Notes: generated by a model from the sequence alone, not told the origin. A DNA stretch of 49,188 nt from a virus (IMGVR_UViG_3300050045_000036:1-49188), one strand, 5' to 3'. Positions 36,859 to 44,617 are shown, counted from the stretch's first letter. Made by a program: numbers and translations.

Positions 36859-37143
36859 TTGAGACGTTACCCAAACCTGGATTCTACCCAGCCTGACATC
36901 GTGAAAGCGCTGCGGCAAGCTGGTGCTTCGGTGACATCGCTGGCAAGCGTGGGTGATGGCTGTCCAGACATACTCGTAGGGATTCGCAATGTCACGACTG
37001 TAATGGAAATCAAGGATGGCGCAAAGCCTCCGAGCAAGCGCAAGCTGACAGAGCCTGAAGTCGATTGGCATCGTGACTGGCGCGGCAGCAAGCACATCGT
37101 GGAATCGGTAGAGCAAGCACTGGCGGTACTCGCCACACTTTAA
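36859..37143 (+). CDS. VRR-NUC-like small nuclease, 94 aa
   Basis: The PD-(D/E)xK nuclease core is visible: Gln-Pro-Asp? helix (Gln-Pro-Asp-Ile-Val-Lys-Ala-Leu), Gly-Asp-Gly-Cys-Pro-Asp-Ile-Leu-Val-Gly (Asp near residue 35), and Met-Glu-Ile-Lys-Asp-Gly (Glu-x-Lys near residues 50-52), then a Lys-Leu-Thr-Glu-Pro-Glu-x-x-Trp-His helix. Stand-alone VRR-NUC domains of this size are common in phages and act on branched or nicked DNA. TTG start with GGAG six bases upstream. Confidence 0.8.
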   Translation: MRRYPNLDSTQPDIVKALRQAGASVTSLASVGDGCPDILVGIRNVTTVMEIKDGAKPPSKRKLTEPEVDWHRDWRGSKHIVESVEQALAVLATL

Positions 37144-37220
37144 CCCGAGCAGAGGGACGCGACGACGCGTACGGGATTTCAACGGCGGAATGCTCTGACT
37201 ACGCCGAACGGGGTTACGCT

Positions 37221-37931
37221 ATGCGGCGTATTCTGCTGACTCTCGCTCTTTCTCTGCTGTTTCTCACGCCGGCATTCGGCGCTAACCCAGCTATCGACAA
37301 GGCTCACAAAGCCAGCTACCACATTGCGCAAGAGACTGCGACAGGCGGCGGTGCGTCATGCTCTGCCACAGCCATCGGTCCTCAGGCGCTGCTGACTGCT
37401 TCTCATTGCGAAATGCCAACGGACGAGATCGCTGTCGTCGGTGAGGGCAATGATGTTGAAGGCATGGCAGTCATCGTCGGCAAGCTGCGCGACAACCTCG
37501 ACCACACGATCTTGCTCGTAAAGAACATCTCCTTCCCCGTCTTCGTTGACGTGCTCCAAAAGAAGCCAGACCAGGGTGATGATGTCTTCACGTTCGGTAA
37601 TCCAGGCGACTGGACAGATGTCTTCCAAAGAGGCTACGTCTCCAGCATTCAGTACGACCAGTCTATAGCAGCAGCGCTGGGCGGCGGAAAGCCTCCGATA
37701 GTGCTGATCGACTTTCAAGCGTACCCCGGGACCTCAGGCTCAGGCGTATTCAACAATGACGGAGCGCTCGTCTTTGTTGTCAGCGAACTGGCGATGCAGT
37801 CTGAGCATGAAGCTGCGATCGCGTTTACAGGCGCTTATCTGCTGGACTTCACTGTGGACCAGCTCAACAAAGCTCGCACCTTCACCTGCCCCGCGGATCC
37901 GAAGCCCGCGCCGCCAGAAAAGAAGAAGTGA
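37221..37931 (+). CDS. Exported trypsin-like serine protease, 236 aa
   Basis: Sec signal peptide at residues 1-20 (Arg-Arg-Ile-Leu-Leu-Thr-Leu-Ala-Leu-Ser-Leu-Leu-Phe, cleavage near Ala-Phe-Gly-Ala). The catalytic triad of the chymotrypsin fold is in place: His in Leu-Leu-Thr-Ala-Ser-His-Cys (about residue 67), Asp in Asn-Leu-Asp-His-Thr-Ile-Leu (about 93-94) and Ser in Gly-Thr-Ser-Gly-Ser-Gly-Val-Phe (about 173). The C-terminus is Pro/Lys-rich. A periplasmic protease is very unusual in a tailed phage; it might cleave host envelope proteins at lysis or degrade a competing factor. It overlaps the next gene by four bases (GTGA). Confidence 0.8.
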   Translation: MRRILLTLALSLLFLTPAFGANPAIDKAHKASYHIAQETATGGGASCSATAIGPQALLTASHCEMPTDEIAVVGEGNDVEGMAVIVGKLRDNLDHTILLVKNISFPVFVDVLQKKPDQGDDVFTFGNPGDWTDVFQRGYVSSIQYDQSIAAALGGGKPPIVLIDFQAYPGTSGSGVFNNDGALVFVVSELAMQSEHEAAIAFTGAYLLDFTVDQLNKARTFTCPADPKPAPPEKKK

Positions 37932-38095
37932 GCGCCGTGGCTTTCGACTGGGTGTATCGAGAAGTCGGCAGTCCGCTTTACGGATTCCATGACGCGCAGT
38001 TGCGCCGTATGTTCTGGATTCACCCGGGCAACAGAGCACTGTGGAGCAGGCTGCGCATACTGTTTCACGAGTGCATCGTCGATAGGATCCTATGA
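37928..38095 (+). CDS. Small hypothetical protein, 55 aa
   Basis: GTG start overlapping the protease stop (GTGA), and its own TGA overlaps the next ATG, so it is embedded in a tightly coupled set. The sequence is aromatic and basic (Phe-Asp-Trp-Val-Tyr-Arg, Arg-Arg-Met-Phe-Trp-Ile-His-Pro-Gly), without a membrane segment. Not recognised. Confidence 0.5.
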   Translation: MSAVAFDWVYREVGSPLYGFHDAQLRRMFWIHPGNRALWSRLRILFHECIVDRIL

Positions 38096-38373
38096 TGGGA
38101 AGTGATTACACTTGGACGTGTCCGAAATGTGGCGTGACCCTCGAGGGCCGCGGTCCCGCTTCTCTTTCCTTCATTCAGTCCAGCCACAATTACACTGAGC
38201 ACACAAGTCGCACGACATCATTCTCGAACGGCGGCTATGTCAGAGACAACATCGCGCCCGGGGTGCTCTTCCGCGGCATTGCAGCGCTTGACGATGCTTT
38301 CTTTGACGGTGCTCGGTTGACCACCGACGACCACAAGTTCCTGCGCAGCCTGAAAGTCTGTTGGAATTCATGA
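38092..38373 (+). CDS. Small protein with N-terminal zinc-finger motif, 93 aa
   Basis: Residues about 6-16 are Thr-Trp-Thr-Cys-Pro-Lys-Cys-Gly-Val, one half of a zinc ribbon; the His-containing stretch Ser-Ser-His-Asn-Tyr-Thr-Glu-His (about residues 31-38) could provide the other ligands (C2H2-like). The rest is unremarkable. It overlaps genes on both sides by a few bases. Function unknown; a regulatory or DNA-binding factor is possible. Confidence 0.55.
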   Translation: MMGSDYTWTCPKCGVTLEGRGPASLSFIQSSHNYTEHTSRTTSFSNGGYVRDNIAPGVLFRGIAALDDAFFDGARLTTDDHKFLRSLKVCWNS

Positions 38374-38846
38374 CTTGCCGTCATTGCAAAAATGAAGCAC
38401 GCATGGGATTAAAAACTTGTGCAGATTGCGGACTGCGGAATAGTCAGAACTGCAAAGCGTGGCGCAAGAACAATCCTGAAGCGTGGAAAGAGTTGCACCG
38501 TGTTCTTTATATCAGGAGACATTTACGCCTCTTCAGCGGCAAGATTGAGCCTGAAGAGTGGACAACGCTGCTCATGCTCTACGGTGATCGTTGCATCGCC
38601 TGCGGCAAGCACAAGACAGAGCTGGAAACGCTCGGTCGCATGCTCGTTCCTGATCATGTAATCCCGCTTGTTGCCGGCGGCGCGAATACTATCGGCAACA
38701 TCCAGCCGCTGTGCCATTCAGTCAAGCTGGGAGCCCGAGGCTGTAATAATATGAAGGGAAAGCAACACACTGATTACCGCCCGTCACAGGCGGCTAGACA
38801 TCTTGAGCAAGCTCGTGATACTATAGTGAGTACAGGAGCAAAATAG
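38370..38846 (+). CDS. HNH endonuclease with zinc ribbon, 158 aa
   Basis: Start at ATG 38370, giving Met-Thr-Cys-Arg-His-Cys-Lys-Asn and then Thr-Cys-Ala-Asp-Cys-Gly, an N-terminal four-Cys ribbon. The middle has Lys-Ala-Trp-Arg-Lys-Asn-Asn-Pro-Glu-Ala. The HNH core is Cys-Ile-Ala-Cys-Gly-Lys, Leu-Val-Pro-Asp-His-Val-Ile-Pro-Leu, Gly-Gly-Ala-Asn-Thr-Ile-Gly-Asn-Ile-Gln-Pro-Leu-Cys, and Asn-Asn-Met-Lys-Gly. It belongs to the common phage HNH homing class. A late-type promoter element lies inside its 3' end and serves the next gene. Confidence 0.85.
   Translation: MTCRHCKNEARMGLKTCADCGLRNSQNCKAWRKNNPEAWKELHRVLYIRRHLRLFSGKIEPEEWTTLLMLYGDRCIACGKHKTELETLGRMLVPDHVIPLVAGGANTIGNIQPLCHSVKLGARGCNNMKGKQHTDYRPSQAARHLEQARDTIVSTGAK
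38783..38808 (+). promoter_or_regulatory. GTCACA late-type promoter in a gene end
   Basis: GTCACA (38783-38788), 10 bp, CATCTT (38799-38804), GAGC, within the last codons of the HNH gene and about 60 bp before the next start. Confidence 0.5.
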
Positions 38847-39638
38847 ATGGCAAGCACTGCGCCTATAACCGGCAGCACTCCGGGACTTATCCGAACTTTT
38901 CTGCTCGACCATGAGCGCTTCCTCATTGTTATTGTTCTCGTGATTGCCGGCTGGTTTGTCAGCGGCAAAATCGAGGGCGCTATTGCTGCGCATGACTCTA
39001 AGAACCTCCAAGCTATCACTCTGAAAGCCAATGCAGACCTCGCGGCAGCCAACAGCGCTGCGGCTACAGCGGCGCAGAGTGCGGCTACTGCACAGGAGCA
39101 GGCAGCACAGTATCAAGCGCTGGCACAGAAGACCCAAGCGCAGGATGCGGCCTACCAGCAGCAGATCATTACTCTAACCGCGGCTCTGACTGCGCAGCAG
39201 AAGAAAGACGACACGCTCTCCGACCCTGCCCTAGCGCAGCGCTGGGAGTCTCTGCTCAGCTTGTCACCGACTGCCGTGACTGCGGATCCCAAGGGCGGGC
39301 TCGATGTCACTGACAGCGCTTCGCACCAAACTGTGGATGCGCTTGAGCAGGTCCCTGTCCTCAAAAACGAGATTACGATTACGAATGGACAGCTTCAAGA
39401 TGCGGACACGCTGCTCTCGGCATCTAATGCCCAAGTCTCTACGCTCAACACCGAAGTCGGCAGCCTGAACACTGAGGTATCCGGCTTGCATCTTGTCATC
39501 GCTGACGATGCTGTGAAGTGCACGGACCAAATCAAAGTCCAGCACGACAAAGATGTCAAAGCAGCCCGCAAGCGCGAAAAGTGGATCGCGATTGTGAGCA
39601 CAATTCTCGGCGCAGTTGCACGCGCTGCCATAAAGTAA
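38847..39638 (+). CDS. Membrane-anchored coiled-coil protein, 263 aa (spanin-like candidate)
   Basis: A short cytoplasmic N-terminus is followed by one membrane helix at about residues 23-42 (Phe-Leu-Ile-Val-Ile-Val-Leu-Val-Ile-Ala-Gly-Trp-Phe-Val). Residues 55-115 are a long Ala/Gln coiled coil and 165-240 a second one, with a Cys near 225. A short hydrophobic C-terminal end (Ile-Ala-Ile-Val-Ser-Thr-Ile-Leu-Gly-Ala-Val) may contact a membrane. This layout resembles an inner-membrane spanin, perhaps one that spans both membranes alone. It is larger than typical i-spanins (about 150 aa) and I saw no separate lipoprotein partner. Confidence 0.55.
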   Translation: MASTAPITGSTPGLIRTFLLDHERFLIVIVLVIAGWFVSGKIEGAIAAHDSKNLQAITLKANADLAAANSAAATAAQSAATAQEQAAQYQALAQKTQAQDAAYQQQIITLTAALTAQQKKDDTLSDPALAQRWESLLSLSPTAVTADPKGGLDVTDSASHQTVDALEQVPVLKNEITITNGQLQDADTLLSASNAQVSTLNTEVGSLNTEVSGLHLVIADDAVKCTDQIKVQHDKDVKAARKREKWIAIVSTILGAVARAAIK

Positions 39639-39670
39639 TCATCTCGCTTTCCTGAAAGGCTCTCACTCCC

Positions 39671-41461
39671 ATGGCGATTGCAGGTCTCACGACTACGCAC
39701 CAAGAAGCATTGTACGAAACAGCGAAAGCATACATCGACTTGAACGGTCCGACAAGCGGCACCAAACTAGCAGGGATTCTGCACTGCGACACGAAGACAG
39801 CGCACAAGATCGCCAAGCTGCTAAAAGTCAGCGGCAAGGGCGGCAAGAGCACCAAGCCAGGAATCACTGGCAATCCGCAGCCGGCAGCCAAGCTGGCTGA
39901 GACTGACGAGACAGCTGGCGATAAGCGCACGATCACGATGCCGCGCACGCGGATCCACACGCTGGCGCAACTCGTGAAGGCTTGCGACATCGACTTGAAC
40001 GAGTGGTTCGTTGAGCGCTTCGTCTGCAACAAGTGGGAGATGGGCTACATTCAGAATGTGTCCCGCACTGAGCGCACAGACAGCGAGCAGGAACCAGCGA
40101 CCGAGATCGAGAATGAGGGCAATGAGACCGCGCCCGAGAATCAAGCGGCACCTGAAGTCACGAAGGTGAAGCGCGTCAACATCGAGAAGACTTCCAGCAC
40201 GCAGTCTCTCTATCAAGTCAAGGCATTCTTGGCTCGCAGAGTTGTGACGGAAGCCGGCAACACGGTGTTCGATGAGGGCGGTTACATCTCAGAGATTGCT
40301 GGCTTGCGCGGAAGGCTGGAGAAGCAGAACGTCCAGATCCGCAAAGAAAAAGCCATCTCGAAGCACAACTCGTTGAATCACTTTGGCGCCGATGACTTCC
40401 TCAAGAAGCTGCACGGCTTCATGGACAAGATGGGCGACTGCTCTCTGCCGTATGAGCGCCCAGTGGCGCACGCGCCAATCATTGACCCAGTTGTCCGAGA
40501 GGGACACACTGAAGATGCAGTCGCGCTCTGGTCTGACATGCACTTTGGTGATCGCACCCGCCGAGAAGACATGAGCGGCTTTCCCAAGTTCGATATGCCA
40601 GTCAGCGGCAATCGCTGGGGCTATGTCATCCGCAAGATGAAGCAGTGCCTCACTCTTCACCGCGCCATGTACCCGCTCGATACTCTGAACATCTGGATTG
40701 GCGGAGATGTGGGCAACGGGATCCTGCACGACTCTCCGAACTCGAACGAACTCTTCACTCCAGCGCAGGTTCACTTCTCGTACCACATGCTGAAGTTCGC
40801 CATCGAAGATGCGCTCACGCTCTGCAAGACTGATGAGAGCGGCAAGCAGGTCGTGAAAAAGATCAAGCTGCTATTCACCGTCGGCAACCACATGCGGATG
40901 GATGAGAAGATGCCTTACAAGTTCCAGGCGCAGCGCACCCTCGACTGGTTGATTTATCAGTTCGTCATCGAGCGCTTCGCGGGCAATCCGAACATCGAAA
41001 TCAAGCAAGAGATGGCGCCGTACATCTTCGAGAACATCCGCGGACACCGCCACCTCTTTGCGCACGGGATGCAAGTCGGCTATCGCAACAGTCCTGACGC
41101 GCAGTGCAAGAGCATGGCATCCTTCATCGACCGCGTCCGCGCTCTGTTCGATTCACCTGAGTGGCGCAATGCGAACAAGCTGCAAGGGGAGACGTTCTCC
41201 AGAATCTGCATCGGAGACATTCACGTCCCTGTGTCTTTCCCGCGGCTCATCAGCAACGGTTCGCTGAATGGACAGAACGAACTCGGTGTCAACTGGGTGA
41301 TGGAACCGATCCCGGCTGGGCAGCAACTCTTCGGAGTCTCTGACAAGCACCTCGAAACGTGGAAGTACTTTTTAGACGCTACACACATTCAGGATGCACC
41401 TTGCGACATGAATCCTTACGGCATCTTTGCAAAGAACTATGCAGACAAACTCGGACGTTAA
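39671..41461 (+). CDS. Metallophosphoesterase with N-terminal helix-turn-helix-like part, 596 aa
   Basis: Residues about 10-60 resemble a winged-helix domain (Gly-Pro-Thr-Ser-Gly-Thr-Lys-Leu-Ala-Gly-Ile-Leu, His-Lys-Ile-Ala-Lys-Leu-Leu-Lys-Val). A charged linker follows. The C-terminal half has calcineurin-type metal motifs: Trp-Ser-Asp-Met-His-Phe-Gly-Asp, Ile-Gly-Gly-Asp-Val-Gly-Asn-Gly, Thr-Val-Gly-Asn-His-Met-Arg, Phe-Ala-His-Gly, and a final Gly-Asp-Ile-His where Gly-x-His is usual. Phage enzymes of this group are often linked to DNA processing; the substrate is unknown. The HNH gene following overlaps its 3' end. Confidence 0.75.
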   Translation: MAIAGLTTTHQEALYETAKAYIDLNGPTSGTKLAGILHCDTKTAHKIAKLLKVSGKGGKSTKPGITGNPQPAAKLAETDETAGDKRTITMPRTRIHTLAQLVKACDIDLNEWFVERFVCNKWEMGYIQNVSRTERTDSEQEPATEIENEGNETAPENQAAPEVTKVKRVNIEKTSSTQSLYQVKAFLARRVVTEAGNTVFDEGGYISEIAGLRGRLEKQNVQIRKEKAISKHNSLNHFGADDFLKKLHGFMDKMGDCSLPYERPVAHAPIIDPVVREGHTEDAVALWSDMHFGDRTRREDMSGFPKFDMPVSGNRWGYVIRKMKQCLTLHRAMYPLDTLNIWIGGDVGNGILHDSPNSNELFTPAQVHFSYHMLKFAIEDALTLCKTDESGKQVVKKIKLLFTVGNHMRMDEKMPYKFQAQRTLDWLIYQFVIERFAGNPNIEIKQEMAPYIFENIRGHRHLFAHGMQVGYRNSPDAQCKSMASFIDRVRALFDSPEWRNANKLQGETFSRICIGDIHVPVSFPRLISNGSLNGQNELGVNWVMEPIPAGQQLFGVSDKHLETWKYFLDATHIQDAPCDMNPYGIFAKNYADKLGR

Positions 41462-41942
41462 AAGCTGTCTTGAGTGCGGAACACTGTACACTCCGCGTAG
41501 GCGCGATCAGCAAGAAGGCTGCTCGAAAGCGTGCCGCGATAAAGTTCATAATGGTTTTTACTTGCGCAAGAGAAAAGCCAGCCTGTGTTCTGTCAGGATG
41601 TGTGAGAAGCAGCCAGCACCTGACCGCGCAATGTGTGCAGAACATCTAGCAGCAATGAATGCGAAGCGCTGCAAGTACACGCGCTCTTACAAAGAGCAGG
41701 CGCTTGATGCTTACGGTGGTAGAGTTTGTGTTGGTTGCAGAGAGACAGACTTTTGTTGTCTGTCTATCGATCACATCGCGCAAGACGGTCACTTGCACAG
41801 AAAAGAGCAATGCGGCGGAGGAACTCCATTCTATCAATGGCTGAAGCGTAACAAATATCCAGACGGCTTCCGAGTGCTGTGTATGAATTGCCAGTTTAGA
41901 GCGAGGATGCATGAACCGTTTCCGAATGACCGCGGCAGATAA
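41439..41942 (+). CDS. HNH endonuclease with zinc-finger regions, 167 aa
   Basis: ATG 41439 is chosen over a TTG at 41427. The N-terminus has Ser-Cys-Leu-Glu-Cys-Gly-Thr-Leu-Tyr-Thr-Pro and Gly-Cys-Ser-Lys-Ala-Cys-Arg, a zinc ribbon, and a further Cys/His set near residues 52-68. The HNH core is Leu-Ser-Ile-Asp-His-Ile-Ala-Gln-Asp-Gly-His, with Phe-Tyr-Gln-Trp-Leu-Lys-Arg and Phe-Arg-Val-Leu-Cys-Met-Asn-Cys-Gln, a class frequent in phages. Its 5' end overlaps the phosphoesterase gene by 23 bp. Confidence 0.82.
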   Translation: MQTNSDVKSCLECGTLYTPRRRDQQEGCSKACRDKVHNGFYLRKRKASLCSVRMCEKQPAPDRAMCAEHLAAMNAKRCKYTRSYKEQALDAYGGRVCVGCRETDFCCLSIDHIAQDGHLHRKEQCGGGTPFYQWLKRNKYPDGFRVLCMNCQFRARMHEPFPNDRGR

Positions 41943-42042
41943 GGCTCGCTGTTACATCTTGATCGCCGCAGGGTTGCTGCTCGGGGCAGCAGCAGCCTTG
42001 CGGATCATGCTCGACATCGTCACACAATCTCGGTTATATTGA
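41911..42042 (+). CDS. Possible small membrane protein, 43 aa
   Basis: One strong membrane helix (Tyr-Ile-Leu-Ile-Ala-Ala-Gly-Leu-Leu-Leu-Gly-Ala-Ala-Ala-Ala-Leu) after a basic N-terminus, as in small phage lysis or inner-membrane peptides. A GAGG lies shortly before the ATG. It overlaps the HNH gene at its start, and its last codons coincide with a late-type promoter, so it could also be fortuitous. Confidence 0.4.
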   Translation: MNRFRMTAADKARCYILIAAGLLLGAAAALRIMLDIVTQSRLY

Positions 42043-42044
42043 GG
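42019..42044 (+). promoter_or_regulatory. GTCACA late-type promoter
   Basis: GTCACA (42019-42024), 10 bp, TATATT (42035-42040), GAGGG. A separate ribosome binding site (AGGGGG) follows before the ATG at 42064, so the GAGGG here belongs to the promoter rather than to translation. Confidence 0.7.
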
Positions 42045-42063
42045 GTAAACCTCAGGGGGAAAA

Positions 42064-42621
42064 ATGCATTCAGCAAACTGGCTCATGTGGGCAGTCGTAC
42101 TCTTTTTCCAGAACATCTCTTTCACTTACGTGTCACGCGCCCGCTCCAGCGGCTCACTCATGCGCCACTTGAAGGCTTCTCTGTTCAGCAATGGAATATG
42201 GATCGTATCACAAATGATCCTGCTCGGACCGATGTTTGACTATCTCACTGGCAAGCACGGTATTCCAGCTCAGGTCCTGTCAGGCGCCGTGTACACCGTT
42301 GCTTGTGTCGGCGGATCCATCTTCGCACATCACTTGGCAATGAAGACGGAGAAGGGCAAGAATGCTGTCGGCTACAGCGCAAAGTATGCCCAGATCCCAG
42401 TCGCTGCGTGGGAAGCGCTCAAAGCGCAAGCCGCTGTCTGGGAGACACTGAAGGCGCAAGTTGAAGCGCTGCCGACTTCCACTGAGTTTCAGAATGTGAA
42501 GCAGATGGCGGGCTCAGCCTATGACCTCTGCGTCAATCTGTTGCCTGATTCTGGCATCTCTGCACAGAAGTTCGGCGATGAAATCGTGACCACAGGTCTC
42601 GCATCCAGCAGCAAGAGCTAA
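42064..42621 (+). CDS. Multi-pass membrane protein, 185 aa (possible holin or anchor)
   Basis: Two to three hydrophobic segments: residues about 6-22 (Leu-Met-Trp-Ala-Val-Val-Leu-Phe-Phe), 42-62 ([10 protein letters not shown]) and 72-92 ([13 protein letters not shown]). A soluble helical C-terminus of about 90 residues follows. AGGGGG lies four bases before the ATG and a good late promoter precedes it. It lies directly before recA. A class I holin is possible, but the long soluble tail is unusual. Confidence 0.6.
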   Translation: MHSANWLMWAVVLFFQNISFTYVSRARSSGSLMRHLKASLFSNGIWIVSQMILLGPMFDYLTGKHGIPAQVLSGAVYTVACVGGSIFAHHLAMKTEKGKNAVGYSAKYAQIPVAAWEALKAQAAVWETLKAQVEALPTSTEFQNVKQMAGSAYDLCVNLLPDSGISAQKFGDEIVTTGLASSSKS

Positions 42622-42634
42622 GTCAGGAGCACTA

Positions 42635-43663
42635 ATGGCAGACATGAAAGTGATCGAGGCTGCTATCTCGAATCTTGAGAAGCAGCACGGCGCTGGTTGT
42701 GTGATGCGTCTCGGCAGCAAGAAGGCGCTGAACGTCCAAGTAATCCCCACTGGGATTCTCTCATTCGATGTGGCGCTCGGCGTCGGAGGCTTCCCGCGCG
42801 GGAGAGTCGTTGAAGTCTTCGGACCTGAGTCGGGCGGCAAGACAACTCTGGCGCTGCAAGTCATTGCGCAAGCCAACGCATCAAAGGGCATGGCAGCCTT
42901 CGTCGATGCTGAGCATGCGCTCGACCCCAAGTATGCGCGGGCACTTGGTGTGGATGTTGACAACCTGCTCATCTCGCAGCCTGATTACGGTGAGCAAGCG
43001 CTGGAGATTACCGAAGCGCTTGTGCGCACAAACCAATTCGATGTGATCGTCGTCGACTCCGTTGCTGCTCTCGTTCCGAAAGCTGAACTTGACGGAGAGA
43101 TGGGAGACAGTCACATGGGCTTGCAGGCGCGGCTGATGTCTCAAGCACTGCGCAAGCTGACAGGTTGCGTCGCCAAGTCTCGCACCTGCCTCATCTTCAT
43201 CAACCAGATTCGTGAGAAGATTGGAATTGTGTTCGGCAACCCAGAGACAACAACTGGTGGGCGCGCTCTGAAGTTCTACGCCTCAGTTCGGATCGACGTG
43301 CGTAAGGGACAACTCATCAAGGACGGTGAGAAAGTCATTGGCTCGATGAACAAGTTCAAGATCGTGAAGAACAAAGTGGCAGCGCCCTTCACCGAAGCCG
43401 AAGTTCCCATCTATTACGGCTCTGGCTACTCACAGATGCATGACCTTCTCAAGCTAGCAGTAGACAGTGGAATTGCTGAGCGCGCTGGTTCATGGTATAG
43501 TTATAAAGGAGAACGCATTGGTCAAGGCGCCGAAAATGTTGTTTCTTTCTTGTCAGAGCACTGGGAAGATGTCGCGCAAAAAATGTACAATGAGACACGA
43601 AAAAAGATCATGCCTCCCGATGAAAGTGTGTCCGCGCTGTCACAAGCGGAAGCGAAGAAATAG
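42635..43663 (+). CDS. recA: RecA-family recombinase
   Basis: Full-length RecA (342 aa) for strand exchange and recombination-dependent repair. Seen: N-terminal helix with [10 protein letters not shown], the Met-Arg-Leu-Gly segment, Walker A Gly-Pro-Glu-Ser-Gly-Gly-Lys-Thr-Thr (residues about 66-74), catalytic Glu in Phe-Val-Asp-Ala-Glu-His-Ala-Leu, Walker B [10 protein letters not shown], loop 1 [11 protein letters not shown], and [10 protein letters not shown] with loop 2 Asn-Pro-Glu-Thr-Thr-Thr-Gly-Gly. The tail is shorter and less acidic than in bacterial RecA. AGGAG precedes the ATG. Its last 44 bp are also used by an endonuclease gene. Confidence 0.96.
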   Translation: MADMKVIEAAISNLEKQHGAGCVMRLGSKKALNVQVIPTGILSFDVALGVGGFPRGRVVEVFGPESGGKTTLALQVIAQANASKGMAAFVDAEHALDPKYARALGVDVDNLLISQPDYGEQALEITEALVRTNQFDVIVVDSVAALVPKAELDGEMGDSHMGLQARLMSQALRKLTGCVAKSRTCLIFINQIREKIGIVFGNPETTTGGRALKFYASVRIDVRKGQLIKDGEKVIGSMNKFKIVKNKVAAPFTEAEVPIYYGSGYSQMHDLLKLAVDSGIAERAGSWYSYKGERIGQGAENVVSFLSEHWEDVAQKMYNETRKKIMPPDESVSALSQAEAKK

Positions 43664-44057
43664 CGGCTTTCAGCTTTGTGGAAAGTACACGGCTGCATAC
43701 TGCAAACTATGCTCTTCTCTCTACAGCAAAGAGCGTTACATTGCGAACGGCGGCAAAGAGAAGGGGCGAGAACGCTATCGAAAGTACAGAATGCGCTGCT
43801 TAGAACTCCAAAAAGTGCGGCGCTATGGGGTCGATTCTTTAGCAATAGAAAAGCAGGCAGCAAAGCAGCGCCAGCGATGTGCAATCTGCCGAACAAAAGT
43901 GCCGGGCGGACGCTACAACAAGTGGCATGTTGACCACAAACACGGAACAAAGAAAATGCGCGGTTTACTCTGCAATAATTGCAACACAGGCATTGGTTTC
44001 TTGAAAGAAAGCCTTCATGTACTAAAGAATGCAATCAAGTACTTGGAGAAAGAATGA
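43620..44057 (+). CDS. Recombination endonuclease VII-like HNH protein, 145 aa
   Basis: Starts at ATG 43620 inside recA in another frame. The N-terminus Met-Lys-Val-Cys-Pro-Arg-Cys and Tyr-Cys-Lys-Leu-Cys is a zinc site; the C-terminal part Cys-Ala-Ile-Cys-Arg, [20 protein letters not shown] and Gly-Ile-Gly-Phe-Leu is the endonuclease VII core. Such enzymes resolve branched DNA or act as homing nucleases. Its position overlapping recA and abutting the next gene by ATGA suits either a functional recombination partner or an inserted homing gene. Confidence 0.85.
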   Translation: MKVCPRCHKRKRRNSGFQLCGKYTAAYCKLCSSLYSKERYIANGGKEKGRERYRKYRMRCLELQKVRRYGVDSLAIEKQAAKQRQRCAICRTKVPGGRYNKWHVDHKHGTKKMRGLLCNNCNTGIGFLKESLHVLKNAIKYLEKE

Positions 44058-44617
44058 GCGATCAAATTCTCATAGGGTTTTCGGGGAGAGCTAGGCACGG
44101 CAAGACCGAGTGCATGCTTGCAGTCAAGGAGTATGCGGAGCGCACACACCACACGGTCGGCATCTATGATGTCGGCTCCATGATCTTGAAAGCTTGCCAC
44201 ATCAGCGGCAGACTGCCGGCAACTCTGAAGCGCGAAGACATGAAGAAAGAGGACATTCAAGTCCTTATCGACGTGGGCAAGGAGTTGAAGAACCAGTTCG
44301 GTCAAGACTACTTCGCCAACATGATCGTGCAGAATGCGAAAGATGAGCACTGCGACATCGCAATGTGCCCGAATCTGCGCCTGCCAATCGAAGCTGATGT
44401 CTTCCGCAAGTCGGGCGGCATCATCGTTCGCGTGACGCGCCTCAACGCTGACGGGAGTCTCTTCATTTCATCGGACAGGGATCCGAACGATGTGACGGAG
44501 ACCGCATTGCAATTTTGGCCGGCGGACTTTTATTTGACGCAAGTCAGCAGCAAGCACGGAGCGGAATTGCTTAGAGCACAAGCAGTCACACTTTACAAGT
44601 ATATTAAAGCACATTGA
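44054..44617 (+). CDS. Deoxynucleoside monophosphate kinase (T4 gp1-like), 187 aa
   Basis: Phosphorylates dNMPs to dNDPs for phage DNA synthesis. The P-loop is Gly-Phe-Ser-Gly-Arg-Ala-Arg-His-Gly-Lys-Thr-Glu (residues 7-18), with a Cys-His-Ile-Ser helix, the Asp-Ile-Gln-Val-Leu-Ile-Asp-Val-Gly-Lys-Glu-Leu segment and the Asp-Cys? free Cys-Pro-Asn-Leu-Arg-Leu-Pro-Ile-Glu-Ala-Asp switch. Start 44054 has GGAG upstream and overlaps the previous stop by four bases. Confidence 0.75.
   Translation: MSDQILIGFSGRARHGKTECMLAVKEYAERTHHTVGIYDVGSMILKACHISGRLPATLKREDMKKEDIQVLIDVGKELKNQFGQDYFANMIVQNAKDEHCDIAMCPNLRLPIEADVFRKSGGIIVRVTRLNADGSLFISSDRDPNDVTETALQFWPADFYLTQVSSKHGAELLRAQAVTLYKYIKAH
44585..44609 (+). 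promoter_or_regulatory. GTCACA promoter-like element in a gene end
   Basis: GTCACA (44585-44590), 9 bp, TATATT (44600-44605), AAAG, within the last codons of the kinase gene and about 40 bp before the next start codon. It lacks GAGG/GTAG after the second box. Confidence 0.45.
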
